DNA of 64,000 nt from Peteryoungia aggregata LMG 23059 (GCF_030814435.1 NZ_JAUSUW010000014.1:53966-117965), one strand, 5' to 3'; positions 30,047 through 39,659 are shown, counted from the first letter of the stretch. Notes: generated by a model from the letters alone, not told the origin. A program made the numbers and translations.

Positions 30047-30745
30047 TCAAGCCCCGATCGGCCCCTCGACCATCGGCTCCGGCCTGCCCTTCCAGCTCAA
30101 CCGCCAGACATCACCCTGGCGGACAGACTGCACCGCAGCCGGGCGCAGAATGGCGAAGCAAGTTCCGCCTTCGTGGCGCACAGAGGGGTAGACGATGCCG
30201 TTCAGTCCCGCCCGTCTTGCTTCTAGCGCCAGGTGGTTTCCTTGCGGATAGCCGACCGCCTTGTCCGGCGACAGGGCAACGTGGGCCGGCGCTGGCCTCA
30301 AATCGAGGAACTCTCCCGAGACGCTGCAGAACATTTCAGCATACTCCGCCACGGCCTCGTAGACACCCGTGCGGGCGACGAAGTCCGTCATGTGAAAGGT
30401 GATCTCAGCAAGGCAGGTCTCGACGGCAAGCGCCGCATACCAGGCACCGCGCGTCTCGCCGTTGAAGCGGTTCGGCTCGCGCGGCCTGGCATAGGCAAAG
30501 CTCGCATTGATGAAGTGGGCATGCGGCACGTCATAAACGAGTTCGCGAGCCTCAAGACCAGAGATTCCGGTTTTCTGCGCCTGCATGCGGCTAGACGTGG
30601 CCGCTTCGATCTCGGCGAGTTCGGCGAATTCTCGCGCAGTGTCTGCGAGCGGGGCCAGAACCGGTGCCCGCAGCCGGGCGGTCGAGACAAGGCGCACCGT
30701 CCTCGGATAGGCAAGCGTCGAGACCTGGAGGCCGGCGATATGCAC
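30047..30745 (-). CDS. RES-domain toxin (NAD+ phosphorylase family)
   Basis: 232 aa. The RES family depletes NAD+ as toxin of RES-Xre modules. Typical features: RPREPNRFNGETRGAWYAAL, VETCLAEITFH, and GLNGIVYPSVRHEGGTCFAI, which carry the Arg, Glu and Ser of the motif set. Its stop is near the repeat element. It directly follows the antitoxin gene (0 nt gap), so the two are co-transcribed. Confidence 0.88.
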   Translation of the reverse strand: MHIAGLQVSTLAYPRTVRLVSTARLRAPVLAPLADTAREFAELAEIEAATSSRMQAQKTGISGLEARELVYDVPHAHFINASFAYARPREPNRFNGETRGAWYAALAVETCLAEITFHMTDFVARTGVYEAVAEYAEMFCSVSGEFLDLRPAPAHVALSPDKAVGYPQGNHLALEARRAGLNGIVYPSVRHEGGTCFAILRPAAVQSVRQGDVWRLSWKGRPEPMVEGPIGA

Positions 30746-31177
30746 TCAGAGGCCCCCGCGCACCGCATCGAGATAGCGGCGGACCTCCAGCATATGGGGA
30801 ATGCCGCCCTCTATCATGGCGGCGACCGGGCAGCGGCGATCGAAGAGCGGGCCGGTATTTTCCAGCATCGGCCAGCGGTCGGCCATGGCATCGACGAAGA
30901 GGAGATGCAGCGCCTTGTAGATGCCGACCAGCGCCGAGATGCGCGTCATCTGGTCCTGCGTCAGCGTTTTCTTGACGCGATCGGGCTTCAGACGCTCCCA
31001 GGTGCTGACGGACACGCCGAGCAGGGACGCCGCCTGCTGGCTGGTCAGATCCCATTGGCTGACCAGGCGGCGATAGGCCTTGAGCGCGGTTGACGACAGC
31101 CGTGTCCGCTCTCCTTCATCGGAAAAACCCTGAGGACGAGCGATCGGGGCACCCAGTACGCGCTGATGGTCCAACAT
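30746..31177 (-). CDS. Xre/MbcA/ParS-family antitoxin
   Basis: 143 aa. Central HTH (LSSTALKAYRRLVSQWDLTS, QQAASLLGVSVSTWERLKPD) and a C-terminal DUF2384 toxin-binding region (LVGIYKALHLLFVDAMADRW, LDAVRGGL). Antitoxin of the RES gene next to it. A near-perfect inverted repeat covers its promoter, as expected for autoregulation. Confidence 0.88.
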   Translation of the reverse strand: MLDHQRVLGAPIARPQGFSDEGERTRLSSTALKAYRRLVSQWDLTSQQAASLLGVSVSTWERLKPDRVKKTLTQDQMTRISALVGIYKALHLLFVDAMADRWPMLENTGPLFDRRCPVAAMIEGGIPHMLEVRRYLDAVRGGL

Positions 31178-31187
31178 GGTCGGCCTC

Positions 31188-31222
31188 CGTCAAATGATGC
31201 ATAATATATACGTCATTTGACG
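31188..31222. promoter_or_regulatory. Operator and promoter of the RES-Xre module
   Basis: CGTCAAATGATG (31188-31199) and CGTCATTTGACG (31211-31222) form a 12-bp inverted repeat with one mismatch. Between them lies an AT-rich centre with a -10 (TATATT/TATATA on the minus strand); TTGAAG upstream can act as -35 at 16-18 bp. The repeat starts 10 nt upstream of the antitoxin ATG. Confidence 0.65.
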
Positions 31223-31251
31223 GAATCTTCAAGTTGCGGCAACGGATGGCC

Positions 31252-31674
31252 TCAGCTCGGCCTCAACACGCGCGCCATGCCGACCGAACGCGGCGCCGTT
31301 TCGTCAAAACCGTATTGGGCGTAAAGCTTGTTGGCGGGCACATCGGCGATCAGGCTGACATAGGCCGACTGCGGCAGAGTGGCGATGAAATCGGACAGCG
31401 CCGCCATGATCCACTTGGCAAGCCCCCTGCCCTGATGGTCCGGCAGGATGGCGATGTCGGTGACCTGGAAGAAGCAGCCGCCATCGCCGATGATGCGGCC
31501 CATGCCGACGGTTTCCTCGCCATGCATCAGGCTGACGCCGTAGATCGAGTTGGGCAGGCCCTTTTCCGCAGCCTCGCGGGAGAAAGGGCTGAGGCCGGAT
31601 TCGAGGCGTAGGCGCAGATAGTCGTCAATGACTGGCACGCGGGGTTCGATGCGGTAGGCGGCGTTGTCGATCAC
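31252..31674 (-). CDS. GNAT-family N-acetyltransferase
   Basis: 140 aa. The acetyl-CoA loop is in VTDIAILPDHQGRGLAKWIM (Q-x2-G-x-G/A), followed by FIATLPQSAYVSLIADVPAN and KLYAQYGFDE, the usual C-terminal motif. Substrate unknown. Transcribed toward the TA module, divergent from neither neighbour; ycaQ-like gene ends 27 nt upstream. Confidence 0.88.
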   Translation of the reverse strand: MIDNAAYRIEPRVPVIDDYLRLRLESGLSPFSREAAEKGLPNSIYGVSLMHGEETVGMGRIIGDGGCFFQVTDIAILPDHQGRGLAKWIMAALSDFIATLPQSAYVSLIADVPANKLYAQYGFDETAPRSVGMARVLRPS

Positions 31675-31701
31675 GTCAGATCTTTCTCTTTGGTTCGTTG
31701 G

Positions 31702-32889
31702 TCACCCCAGCCAGCCCGGCTGGAGGCGGACAGTTTCCATGCCGGCGAACCGGGCGACGCGCTGCAGTTCGGCCTCCAGCCTTTCCAATCGGCCGGCGCT
31801 CGGCTTCACGCCCGGTTCCAGCCAGAGGCGGCGCACGTCAAGCAGGCCTTCCTTGCGCTCTGCCTTCATGTCGATCCGGCCGATCAGACGATCGCCTTCA
31901 AGCAGCGGGAAGACATAATAGCCGTATTGCCGCTTCGGCTCGGGCACGAAGACCTCGATCCGATAGAAGAAGCCGAAGAGGCGTTCGGTGCGGTTGCGGT
32001 CGCGGATCAGTGGGTCGAAGGGCGAGAGCACGCGGATGCGGGCGGGTGGTTCCGGGGCGCCCATGAGCGTGCCCACCTGATCGGCGAAAGCAAAGGAGCT
32101 GCGCGGCTTGCCGTCGACCGTCTCAATCGCAAGCTCCTGCAGTTCCTCGCGGTTATCGGTGAGCCAGGTCTTGGCTTCCTCCGGGGTGACGATCTTGAAG
32201 AAGGCGGCAATCTCGCCCGAAGTGGCAAAGCCGAGACGAGACAGAGCTGCGCGGCAGGCCCAATCGACAAAGGCCTCGTGCTCGACTTCGGCCGCGTGAT
32301 GCTCGGTCGGGATCACCCGTTCGGCGAGGTCATAGACCTTCTGGAAACCTTCGCGCCTGGCGATGGCCAGCTTGCCGGTATGCCAGAGGAATTCGAGCGC
32401 CGTCTTCGAAGGATGCCAGTTCCACCAGCCGCCGGACTTGTGATCCTCGGCCTTGACGTCACGGGCCATGACGGGACCGGTGTCGCGGATGCGGGCATAG
32501 GTTTCGTCAAAAGCCTGATCGAAACCCTCGCCCCGCCATTTTGCCCAGTTTTCGCGGATCTTCGCCTCGCGGCGGACGAAGCGGTGTTTCCAATAGGGAA
32601 AGAAGGCGGAGGGTATGACTGAGGCATCATGGGTCCAGTGCTCGAAAAGCGAGCGGTCCTTTTCGAGGAGGTGCTGGAGATCTTTGGGGCGGTAGGTCTG
32701 GTTGCGGGAAAACAGGATCTGGTGATGGGCCCGCTCGACCCACTGGATGCTGTCGACCTGGACGAAGCCGAGGTCGTGGATCATGTCGTAGAGACCCTGA
32801 CGGCCAAGCACCTTCGTCGGCGGGCGGGACAGGCCCTGCCGTTCGAGGAAAATTTTTCGCGCAAGCGTGTTCGGAACGGGAATCGACAT
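31702..32889 (-). CDS. YcaQ/AlkX-type winged-helix DNA glycosylase
   Basis: 395 aa, HTH_42 family. E. coli YcaQ unhooks DNA interstrand cross-links. The family Q-x-D motif appears as FVQVDSIQWVERAHH; other markers are LFEHWTHDASVIP, WWNWHPSKTALEFLW, RVLSPFDPLIRDRNRTERLF and YGYYVFPLLEGDRLIGRID. Likely role: excision of bulky or cross-linked bases. Followed closely by the GNAT gene. Confidence 0.9.
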   Translation of the reverse strand: MSIPVPNTLARKIFLERQGLSRPPTKVLGRQGLYDMIHDLGFVQVDSIQWVERAHHQILFSRNQTYRPKDLQHLLEKDRSLFEHWTHDASVIPSAFFPYWKHRFVRREAKIRENWAKWRGEGFDQAFDETYARIRDTGPVMARDVKAEDHKSGGWWNWHPSKTALEFLWHTGKLAIARREGFQKVYDLAERVIPTEHHAAEVEHEAFVDWACRAALSRLGFATSGEIAAFFKIVTPEEAKTWLTDNREELQELAIETVDGKPRSSFAFADQVGTLMGAPEPPARIRVLSPFDPLIRDRNRTERLFGFFYRIEVFVPEPKRQYGYYVFPLLEGDRLIGRIDMKAERKEGLLDVRRLWLEPGVKPSAGRLERLEAELQRVARFAGMETVRLQPGWLG

Positions 32890-33003
32890 GGGATGAGGCT
32901 AGGACATGTTCGCGGTTTGTTCAATGGACCCAGTTGCACTCATTTGATCGAAGTGACAACCTGGGCGCTAATTTTTCTGGCAACACCAATATCGGAGCGG
33001 AGT

Positions 33004-33852
33004 GTGCGCACTCAAGTCGACAGCCAGCACCTGATTTTCTTTATGGATGATTTCGGCACGCGGACGATGTGTAACCCGGCAGAAGAAATGCCAATGGCAC
33101 CACATGAATTCAGCTTCGGCCTGGGCGGCATACTTGTTCCTTCCGAGGCGGTCGCTGAAATTTCGCAAGCGGTCATACGCTTTTGCGAAAAGTGGCGCGT
33201 TCCAGAACTTCATGGCAACAAGATTCGATCCGGCAAGGGTAAGTTTGCTTTCCTAAAAGAGGGAGGTCAAAGGCGAGAACGTTTCTTCGCGGAACTCGAA
33301 GACCTTCTTATCGACGAGCGGATGTTAGCCCATGCATGTGTTATCTGCAGGCCGGGCTATAGGGATCGTTATTTCGAGAGGTATCCGGTGGCGTCCAGGT
33401 GGCACATGAGCCGGACCGCTTTCGATATAGCCGTGGAGCGCGCTGCGAAATTTGCCATCATGCTGAAGAGACGCCTTTCGATTGTATATGAGCGATCAGG
33501 CCAAAAGGAGGATCGTCTGATTGAAAGCTATTTCCACGGACTGAAGACAATCGGCACCGAATTTGACGTTCAAAACGCCGGCAAACATAGTCCGCTGCCT
33601 CGCGAAGAGCTGTCTCGCACATTGCTGACGATCTGGCCTGACGGCAAGGCTAACCCGATGCTGCAACTTGCAGACCTCGTGATACATCCCCTTTGTCATA
33701 GGCCAACCGGTCTTCCCAATCGAGCCTATTCACGCCTTGAAGAAGCGCGTCAGATTCTCGACTTCCGATGCAACGGCGATGCAACCATAGCGGTGAAATA
33801 CTCCTGCTATGACGGCACCTATCAAAAGCCTGAAGGACACACAAACACATAA
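33004..33852 (+). CDS. DUF3800 domain protein
   Basis: 282 aa. The N-terminal IFFMDDFGTRT resembles the DUF3800 start (a D/E-rich RNase-H-like beginning), and ADLVIHPLCH near the C-terminus fits the conserved A-D motif. Activity unknown; members are often near mobile or defence genes. Base composition is lower in GC than its neighbours and rare codons (ATA, TTA, AGG) occur, which suggests acquisition. GTG at 33004 has GGAG 7-8 nt upstream. A perfect hairpin follows the stop. Confidence 0.75.
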   Translation: MRTQVDSQHLIFFMDDFGTRTMCNPAEEMPMAPHEFSFGLGGILVPSEAVAEISQAVIRFCEKWRVPELHGNKIRSGKGKFAFLKEGGQRRERFFAELEDLLIDERMLAHACVICRPGYRDRYFERYPVASRWHMSRTAFDIAVERAAKFAIMLKRRLSIVYERSGQKEDRLIESYFHGLKTIGTEFDVQNAGKHSPLPREELSRTLLTIWPDGKANPMLQLADLVIHPLCHRPTGLPNRAYSRLEEARQILDFRCNGDATIAVKYSCYDGTYQKPEGHTNT

Positions 33853-33870
33853 GGGACCCGAAGGTCCCTT
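33851..33870 (+). terminator. Hairpin after DUF3800 gene
   Basis: AAGGGACC-CGAA-GGTCCCTT begins inside the stop codon. Perfect 8-bp stem with a stable tetraloop, but no T run; probable transcript end. Confidence 0.5.
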
Positions 33871-34069
33871 AAGGCGGTCGGCGTATAGCCTGACCCCGTG
33901 GCAATGCCATGTCTGGAAGGTACCGCAACAACCTTTGGATGACAAGTCCCGCAGGCCATTCCGTGAACTCTGTGTTTGGACGCACCACCTCCCCAGAAAA
34001 GACCTAGGCTTTCCAGCTCCGGCAAAGTCAGTCTATAGCATCAGCACCTGCCCCCGGAGATCCCGCATC

Positions 34070-34750
34070 TTGCACATCCGTTTCGACCAGGCCGAGCTGC
34101 GCTTCGGCGACCGTGTGGCCCTCAAGGCTCTTTCGCTGTCGTTGACCGAACAACGCGTCGGGGTGATCGGGCTCAACGGTTCCGGCAAGACAAGCTTCGC
34201 GCGGCTGATCGCGGGGCTCGCCAAGCCGACATCCGGAAGGGTGACGCTTGACGATCTCAATACCGTCACCGACGAGAAGGCGGCGCGGGCGAAGACCGGC
34301 TTCATCTTCCAGAACCCGGGGCACCAGATCATTCTGCCTGTCATCCGCGAGGATATCGCACTCGGGCCGAAGTCACAGGGGCTGACTGCGCCCGAAATCG
34401 ACCGGCTGGTGGACGAAGCGCTCGCCCGTTTCGGCATCCGCGATCTCGCGGCAAGGCGGCCGCATGAACTGTCAGGCGGCGAATTGCAGCTGGCGGCGCT
34501 TGCCGCCGTCTGCGTCAACCGCCCTGATGTCGTCATCTTCGACGAGCCGACCAACCAGCTTGATCTCAAGAACCGCGCCCGGGTGAAGGCGGCGATCGAC
34601 GGGCTTGCCGAACAGGCCGTGGTCATCAGCCACGACCTCGACCTCGTTTCGGATTTCGGCCGCGTGCTGGTGTTCCATGACGGCGTGCTCGCGTTCGATG
34701 GCGCAGGCCAGGACGCGATTGCCCGCTACCGGGAGATCGCCGGATGCTGA
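34070..34750 (+). CDS. bioM: Biotin ECF transporter ATPase BioM
   Basis: 226 aa ATPase of the energy-coupling-factor biotin importer. Walker A GLNGSGKT, Q-loop FIFQNPGHQI, signature LSGGE, Walker B VVIFDEPTN, and the switch His in VISHDLDL. TTG start at 34070 with CGGAG about 9 nt upstream; the family start is near here (LHIRFDQAELRF). It overlaps bioN by 7 nt. The 217-bp spacer upstream holds no recognised gene. Confidence 0.93.
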   Translation: MHIRFDQAELRFGDRVALKALSLSLTEQRVGVIGLNGSGKTSFARLIAGLAKPTSGRVTLDDLNTVTDEKAARAKTGFIFQNPGHQIILPVIREDIALGPKSQGLTAPEIDRLVDEALARFGIRDLAARRPHELSGGELQLAALAAVCVNRPDVVIFDEPTNQLDLKNRARVKAAIDGLAEQAVVISHDLDLVSDFGRVLVFHDGVLAFDGAGQDAIARYREIAGC

Positions 34751-35349
34751 CGAGCCTGCATATCGACGGCACAAGCCTGCTGCACAGGATCCCGGTCAAG
34801 CCGAAGCTCCTCGGCCTGATGGTCTTCGGGCTGGCGCTCTACGGGATTGAGCAACCGCTGGTGCTCGGGGCTGCCCTTGTGCTGACCGGTCTCGTCTATC
34901 GCTCCACGGGCATCGGGCTTTCCGAAGGTTTGAGGCGGCTCAGGCCCGTGCTCTTCACCATCGCCTTTCTCGCCGCCGTCAATCTGCTGCTGCTGACGCC
35001 ACTCGAAGCGCTGATCACAACGCTGCGGCTGGTCGCGATCCTGTTTCTCGCCGCTGCCGTGACGGCCTCCACGACGATTGCGGACTTCATGGCAGCCGTC
35101 ACCGATCTTGCCCGGCCGCTGGAGCGTCTGGGTCTGATGAAGGCCGCCGATCTAGGGCTGGCGCTCGGTCTCGTCCTGCGTTTCGTGCCCGACATCGCCC
35201 AGCGCTATGAGGCGCTGAAGGAGGCGCATGCGGCGCGCGGCATTCCGGTCAAGCTGTCGCGCATGCTCGGTCCGCTGATCATTTCGACGTTGAAGGATGC
35301 CGATCGCATTGCCGAAGCGATTGACGCGCGGGGCATTCGGGGCCAGTAA
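34744..35349 (+). CDS. bioN: Biotin ECF transporter transmembrane protein BioN
   Basis: 201 aa, T component with about five membrane helices. The C-terminal Ala-Arg-Gly motifs that couple to the ATPases are visible: EAHAARGIPVK and EAIDARGIRG. Starts within the end of bioM (7-nt overlap) and is followed by bioY after 29 nt. Confidence 0.94.
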   Translation: MLTSLHIDGTSLLHRIPVKPKLLGLMVFGLALYGIEQPLVLGAALVLTGLVYRSTGIGLSEGLRRLRPVLFTIAFLAAVNLLLLTPLEALITTLRLVAILFLAAAVTASTTIADFMAAVTDLARPLERLGLMKAADLGLALGLVLRFVPDIAQRYEALKEAHAARGIPVKLSRMLGPLIISTLKDADRIAEAIDARGIRGQ

Positions 35350-35378
35350 CGGATCAGATTTCTCAAGGAACGCGTTTC

Positions 35379-35942
35379 ATGACCACCAGAGACCTCGTGC
35401 TCGCCGCACTCTTCACCGCCATCATCATCGTGCTCGGCTTCATCCCGCCGGTGCCGATCCCGCTGCTGCCGGTTCCGATCACCGCCCAGTCGATGGGCGT
35501 GATGCTGGCCGGCTGCATCATTGGCGCCAAGCGCGGCGCGCTGGCTTACGCCCTGCTCGTCGTGCTCGTGGCCGTCGGTCTGCCCGTTCTCTCGGGTGGT
35601 CGCGGCGGCCTCAACGTGCTGATGGGTCCGACCGGCGGTTACATCTTCGGCTGGATCATCGGCAGCTTCGTCACCGGTTTCCTCGCCGAAAAGCTGGTCC
35701 GCGAGGGACAGTCGGCGGCCAAGCAGATGACCGGCTTCTTCATCGCCAGCGTCGTCGGCGGTATCGGCGTCGTCTATCTCTGCGGCATGCCGTGGCTGTC
35801 GGTCGTTGCCGGCACGCCCTTCGACAAGGTGGTTCTCGGCTCGCTGGCCTTCATTCCGGGCGATCTGGTCAAGGCCGCAATCGCCACCCTTGCAGCGCGC
35901 GCCGTGCTCCTCGGTTATCCGCTGCTGCCGGCGCGCGCATAA
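35379..35942 (+). CDS. bioY: Biotin ECF transporter substrate-binding protein BioY
   Basis: 187 aa, six membrane helices; binds biotin. Family segments: FIPPVPIPLLPVPITAQSMG, LLVVLVAVGLPVLSGGRGGL, GPTGGYIFGWI and FIPGDLVKAAIA. AAGGA lies 9-10 nt before the ATG. Last gene of bioMNY, followed by an intrinsic terminator. No biotin synthesis gene is in the window, so the strain may depend partly on uptake. Confidence 0.96.
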   Translation: MTTRDLVLAALFTAIIIVLGFIPPVPIPLLPVPITAQSMGVMLAGCIIGAKRGALAYALLVVLVAVGLPVLSGGRGGLNVLMGPTGGYIFGWIIGSFVTGFLAEKLVREGQSAAKQMTGFFIASVVGGIGVVYLCGMPWLSVVAGTPFDKVVLGSLAFIPGDLVKAAIATLAARAVLLGYPLLPARA

Positions 35943-35971
35943 CACCCAGAAACCGTCGTTCAAAAATCAAG

Positions 35972-35996
35972 ATGCCACCGCTAAGGTGGCATTTTT
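35972..35996 (+). terminator. Terminator of bioMNY
   Basis: ATGCCACC (35972-35979), loop GCTAA, GGTGGCAT (35985-35992), then TTTT. Confidence 0.85.
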
Positions 35997-36036
35997 CGTT
36001 CCGGCCATTGGGATGGATTTCGGGGGATTTTGAACC

Positions 36037-37068
36037 GTGACGACGTCGAAAACTGCCACACTGCTTCTTGCCTGCGCTTTGCAGGTCCTGGCCGCCACAT
36101 CCGTGCTGGCCAATGATTCCATGGCAACGCTGGGGGCCGGTGGGCTGATCTTCACGCGCAGCGAAGAGATCACCATGGCGAAGGAAGATCTCTACATCTC
36201 GCCGGAAAAGGTGGAGGTGAAATATCTCTACCGCAACACCACGGACAAGCCGGTAAAGACGATCGTCGCCTTCCCCATGCCGAAGATCGGCGGCCCGGTC
36301 GAGGTCATGTCGGCGGTGCCCGACGAGCAGAGCGACAACTTCATGGATTTCTCGGTTGTCCAGGACGGCGAGGAAATCGAGCCGAACCTGCAGCAGCGGG
36401 TCCTGGTGCGCGGCATCGACTTCACCGCAGAAGTGGAAGAGCAGGAGATCCCGCTGCAGCCGCTCTTGAAGGAGACGACGGAAGCATTGAAGACGCTGGA
36501 GCCCGAAGTCATCAAGGACTGGCTGGCCAAGGGGCTGATCGTCGACCTGAACTATTTCTCGACCGACACATCGCCACCAGAATATGTGCCTGTCTGGGAG
36601 CTCGAATCGACCTTCTGGTGGGAAACCACCTTCCCGGCCGGCGCGGAGGTCGAGGTCGAGCATCGCTACAAGCCGAGCGTCGGCGGCAGCGCCGGTCTCG
36701 TCTTCGCGTTTGACGGCAAACCGTCGGATGCCTATGCCGATTATCAGAAGCGTTATTGCGTGGACGAGACCTTCCTGAACGCGACAGCAAAGCTTGAGAA
36801 GAAGCAGAACCCCGATGCCGGGATCTATTATTTCGAGCAGTGGCTCTCCTACATCCTGACCACCGGCAACAACTGGTACGGGCCAATCGGCGACTTCCAC
36901 CTCACCGTCGACAAGCTCAATCCGGAATCGATCGTCAGCTTCTGTGGGGAAGGTGTCAAGAAAACCGGACCGACCACCTTCGAGATGCGGGCCAAGGACT
37001 ATTACCCGTCAAACGATCTGCACATCCTGCTCGTCGTCACGAACAAGGTCGCCACCCAGGCTCCCTAA
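36037..37068 (+). CDS. DUF4424 family exported protein
   Basis: 343 aa. Signal peptide about 1-25 (ATLLLACALQVLAATSVLAN). The mature part is beta-rich; segments include SMATLGAGGLIFTRSEEITM, VKYLYRNTTDKPVKTIVAFP, and FHLTVDKLNPESIVSFCGEG. DUF4424 is of unknown function; cysteines are few (CVDE, FCGEG). GTG start with GGGGGA 9 nt upstream. Lies 40 nt after the bio terminator, so it has its own promoter. Confidence 0.85.
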   Translation: MTTSKTATLLLACALQVLAATSVLANDSMATLGAGGLIFTRSEEITMAKEDLYISPEKVEVKYLYRNTTDKPVKTIVAFPMPKIGGPVEVMSAVPDEQSDNFMDFSVVQDGEEIEPNLQQRVLVRGIDFTAEVEEQEIPLQPLLKETTEALKTLEPEVIKDWLAKGLIVDLNYFSTDTSPPEYVPVWELESTFWWETTFPAGAEVEVEHRYKPSVGGSAGLVFAFDGKPSDAYADYQKRYCVDETFLNATAKLEKKQNPDAGIYYFEQWLSYILTTGNNWYGPIGDFHLTVDKLNPESIVSFCGEGVKKTGPTTFEMRAKDYYPSNDLHILLVVTNKVATQAP

Positions 37069-37307
37069 GGTTTCTCGCGCCATGGGTTTCCCCCCAGAAT
37101 GGGGTAGTCTGAAATCCGCCATGTGTTGGTAACGGCTTGTAAAATCGTTTCCGACAGGATCGGCGCGATCGGTCGATTCCGGTGTCCCCCTGAGCGAGCC
37201 ATGACGGCGATGCAAACACTGGAACGGATCATGTCACCGCTGCAATCGCGACACCGGTCGAATGCCGGATGTCCCGCATCTTTTCGCGCGCTCCGAAAGT
37301 CACGGCC

Positions 37308-39311
37308 ATGTTCCTCAAAAACCTTTCTCTCAGCAAGAAGCTGATCCTCACCTTTTGCACCATCATGGCCGGATGTTTCCTGGCCTCTGTTGTCGTCTTC
37401 GTTCAGGCCTACACGGCCAAGAATGCCCTCGTCGACCAGGACCGCGCCCAGCGCGTGGTCAACCTGGTCGAAAGGGCTGCGACGGCCATGGCCGAACAGG
37501 CCGCGAACGAGCGCGGATATCTGCTGTTCGGAACCGAGACCACGCTGGCTGCGGTCACGACCGAACGCCAGGCACTCGAGGCCGCGCTAAGCGAGGCCAA
37601 AACACTGGCCGCTGGCGACAGCGCACTGATTGGACGGCTCGACGCGATGCGGGCAGCCGCAGAGGTCTATGCAAAACAGGTGGCCGACCCACAGATCGCC
37701 GCCCGCAAGGCAGGCCAGACGTCCATCGAAGAGATCTCTGCGTCCGGTGCGGCGGGCGCTCTGGACAGCTTCCGGGCAGCCGCTGCGGATATCAAGACGG
37801 TGCTTGATGCCGAGATGACGGCGACCCGTGCGCGTCTCGAAGCCGCTCATTTTGCGCTCGAACTGGCGCTCGTGCTGGGGGCCGCAGTCGCCGGTGTCTT
37901 CGCCGTCGGTCTGATCTGGCTTCTCGCGCGCTCCATCGTCACGCCGATCACCGGCATGACCAATGCCATGGCACGCCTTGCCTCCGGCGATCACGCCGTG
38001 GAAGTGCCGGCTGTCGACCGTGGCGACGAAGTCGGTCGGATGGCCAAGGCAGTGCTGGTATTCAAGGATGCCGCGATCGAGAGCGCGCGCATGTCCGATG
38101 AGCGCCGCGCCCTGCGCGAACAGGCTGAAGCCGACCGTCAGAAGGCGGAGGCCGAGAAGGCCCGCGAGGCCGAGGAAGTGCGCTTTGCGATGACCGAGCT
38201 GGCGGAAGGCCTGAGCGCCCTGTCGAATGGTGATGTGGTGTTCCGCCTCGAAAAGCCCTTCGCCCCGCATCTCGACAGTCTGCGCGGCAACTTCAACGAA
38301 TCACTCGAGAAGCTGCATGCGGCGCTGCGCACCGTCGGCAGCAATGCCCATGCCATTCATGCCGGTGCAGCGGAAATCCGCTCCTCTGCCGACGATCTGG
38401 CAAGGCGCACCGAACAGCAGGCGGCATCCGTCGAGGAAACGGCAGCCGCCGTGGAACAGGTCACCAAGACGGTCCGCGACACCGCCAAGCGGGCCGAAGA
38501 CGTCGGCCAGCTCGTCGACAGCACGCGTGCGGGCGCCGAACGCTCCGGTGAGGTGGTGCGCAACGCGGTTGCAGCCATGACAGAGATCGAGCAATCGTCG
38601 CAGTCGATCTCCAGCATTATCGGCGTCATCGAGGACATTGCCTTCCAGACCAACCTTCTGGCGCTCAACGCCGGTGTCGAGGCGGCTCGCGCCGGTGAGG
38701 CCGGCAAGGGTTTTGCGGTCGTTGCCCAGGAAGTGCGCGAGCTTGCCCAGCGCTCTGCCAATGCGGCAAAGGAAATCAAGGCGCTGATCTCGAAATCGAC
38801 GTCCCAGGTCGGAAACGGCGTAGCGCTTGTCGGCGAGACGGGCACGGAACTCGACAAGATCGTGTCCGCCGTTCAGGAGATCAGTCACCATGTCCGGGCG
38901 ATCGTCATTGCGGCGCGCGAACAGTCGACCGGGTTGCAGGAGATCAATCTCGCCGTCACCGCCATGGACCAGGGCACGCAGCAGAATGCGGCCATGGTCG
39001 AGCAGCAGACGGCGGCGTCCCATACGCTGGCGGCGGAAGCGGATTCGCTCAACACGCTTCTCGCCCAGTTCCGCCTGGGTCAGGGCAGTGCCATGGCTCA
39101 GCCTGTCAGACCCCAGCAACAACGTCCCGTGGCGGCCTCGCATTCCGCCTCTGCGACCCGCCCCGCTCCGCGTCAACCGTCCGCAGCGTCTGCCAGCCAT
39201 GCGCCGGCCCCCTCGCCCGCCCGGGCACTGGCCGGCAAGCTCGGCCGTGCCTTCGGCATGGGCACGGCTGCGCCCGCCGAACCGGTCAAGCAGGACTGGA
39301 CGGAGTTCTGA
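37308..39311 (+). CDS. Methyl-accepting chemotaxis protein with CHASE3-like sensor
   Basis: 667 aa. Membrane helix about 9-32, periplasmic helical sensor (about 35-185) with an [13 protein letters not shown] motif like CHASE3, second helix about 185-210, HAMP, a charged helical region, then the signalling domain. The MA hairpin tip is [20 protein letters not shown]...[19 protein letters not shown]. The C-terminus is QDWTEF, an xWxxF pentapeptide that tethers CheR/CheB. Flexible Ala/Pro-rich linker precedes it. ATG at 37308 or 37269; neither has a strong Shine-Dalgarno. Confidence 0.94.
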   Translation: MFLKNLSLSKKLILTFCTIMAGCFLASVVVFVQAYTAKNALVDQDRAQRVVNLVERAATAMAEQAANERGYLLFGTETTLAAVTTERQALEAALSEAKTLAAGDSALIGRLDAMRAAAEVYAKQVADPQIAARKAGQTSIEEISASGAAGALDSFRAAAADIKTVLDAEMTATRARLEAAHFALELALVLGAAVAGVFAVGLIWLLARSIVTPITGMTNAMARLASGDHAVEVPAVDRGDEVGRMAKAVLVFKDAAIESARMSDERRALREQAEADRQKAEAEKAREAEEVRFAMTELAEGLSALSNGDVVFRLEKPFAPHLDSLRGNFNESLEKLHAALRTVGSNAHAIHAGAAEIRSSADDLARRTEQQAASVEETAAAVEQVTKTVRDTAKRAEDVGQLVDSTRAGAERSGEVVRNAVAAMTEIEQSSQSISSIIGVIEDIAFQTNLLALNAGVEAARAGEAGKGFAVVAQEVRELAQRSANAAKEIKALISKSTSQVGNGVALVGETGTELDKIVSAVQEISHHVRAIVIAAREQSTGLQEINLAVTAMDQGTQQNAAMVEQQTAASHTLAAEADSLNTLLAQFRLGQGSAMAQPVRPQQQRPVAASHSASATRPAPRQPSAASASHAPAPSPARALAGKLGRAFGMGTAAPAEPVKQDWTEF

Positions 39312-39337
39312 CGGCAATTTCGGCTTTTCGAATCAAG

Positions 39338-39370
39338 AAAGCCCGTGGCGCGCGCCACGGGCTTTCCGTT
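39338..39370 (+). terminator. Terminator after MCP gene
   Basis: Perfect 13-bp stem AAAGCCCGTGGCG (39338-39350) with CGCCACGGGCTTT (39353-39365). The symmetric stem can act on both strands, so it may also end DUF2188. Confidence 0.75.
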
Positions 39371-39393
39371 TGCCTGAACTCTGAGCGATCAGG

Positions 39394-39651
39394 CTACCGG
39401 TCGTCCTCGACATCATCGACAACGACCGTCATGGGGCGGTCCGCACCGTCCGCATGTTCATGGATCCACTCCCCTTCTGCGTCCTGCCAGCTGATTTCAG
39501 CGTCACCATCGGCGAGTTGCTGGGCGCCGGCTGCCCGTCGGGCGGCGACGAGCGCCTCCTCGTGGGTCGCATAGGGCTCGGAATAGACATTGCCCAGGCG
39601 GTAGGCATACCCCTCGTCATGCTCGACGACGTGATAGGTCACCTTGACCAT
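39394..39651 (-). CDS. DUF2188-like small protein
   Basis: 85 aa. Begins VTYHVVEHDEGYAYRLGNVY and contains YATHEEALVAARRAAGAQQ and ISWQDAEGEWIHEHADGAD, matching the DUF2188 pattern (a two-repeat beta-alpha unit that reads a Y/W-rich motif). Very acidic C-terminus. Function unknown. It follows the DUF883 gene by 8 nt, so they are co-transcribed. Confidence 0.82.
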   Translation of the reverse strand: MVKVTYHVVEHDEGYAYRLGNVYSEPYATHEEALVAARRAAGAQQLADGDAEISWQDAEGEWIHEHADGADRPMTVVVDDVEDDR

Positions 39652-39659
39652 CGGTCGCC

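Noticed and set aside
34020..34040. Possible BioR box before bioM (TCTATAGCA)
   Set aside because: It matches TTATMKATAA at too few positions and is not palindromic over the needed length.
33871..34069. Attachment site or gene remnant between the DUF3800 gene and bioM
   Set aside because: Only short palindromes (such as TGGCAATGCCA) were found; no direct repeat flanking the DUF3800 gene could be identified by eye.
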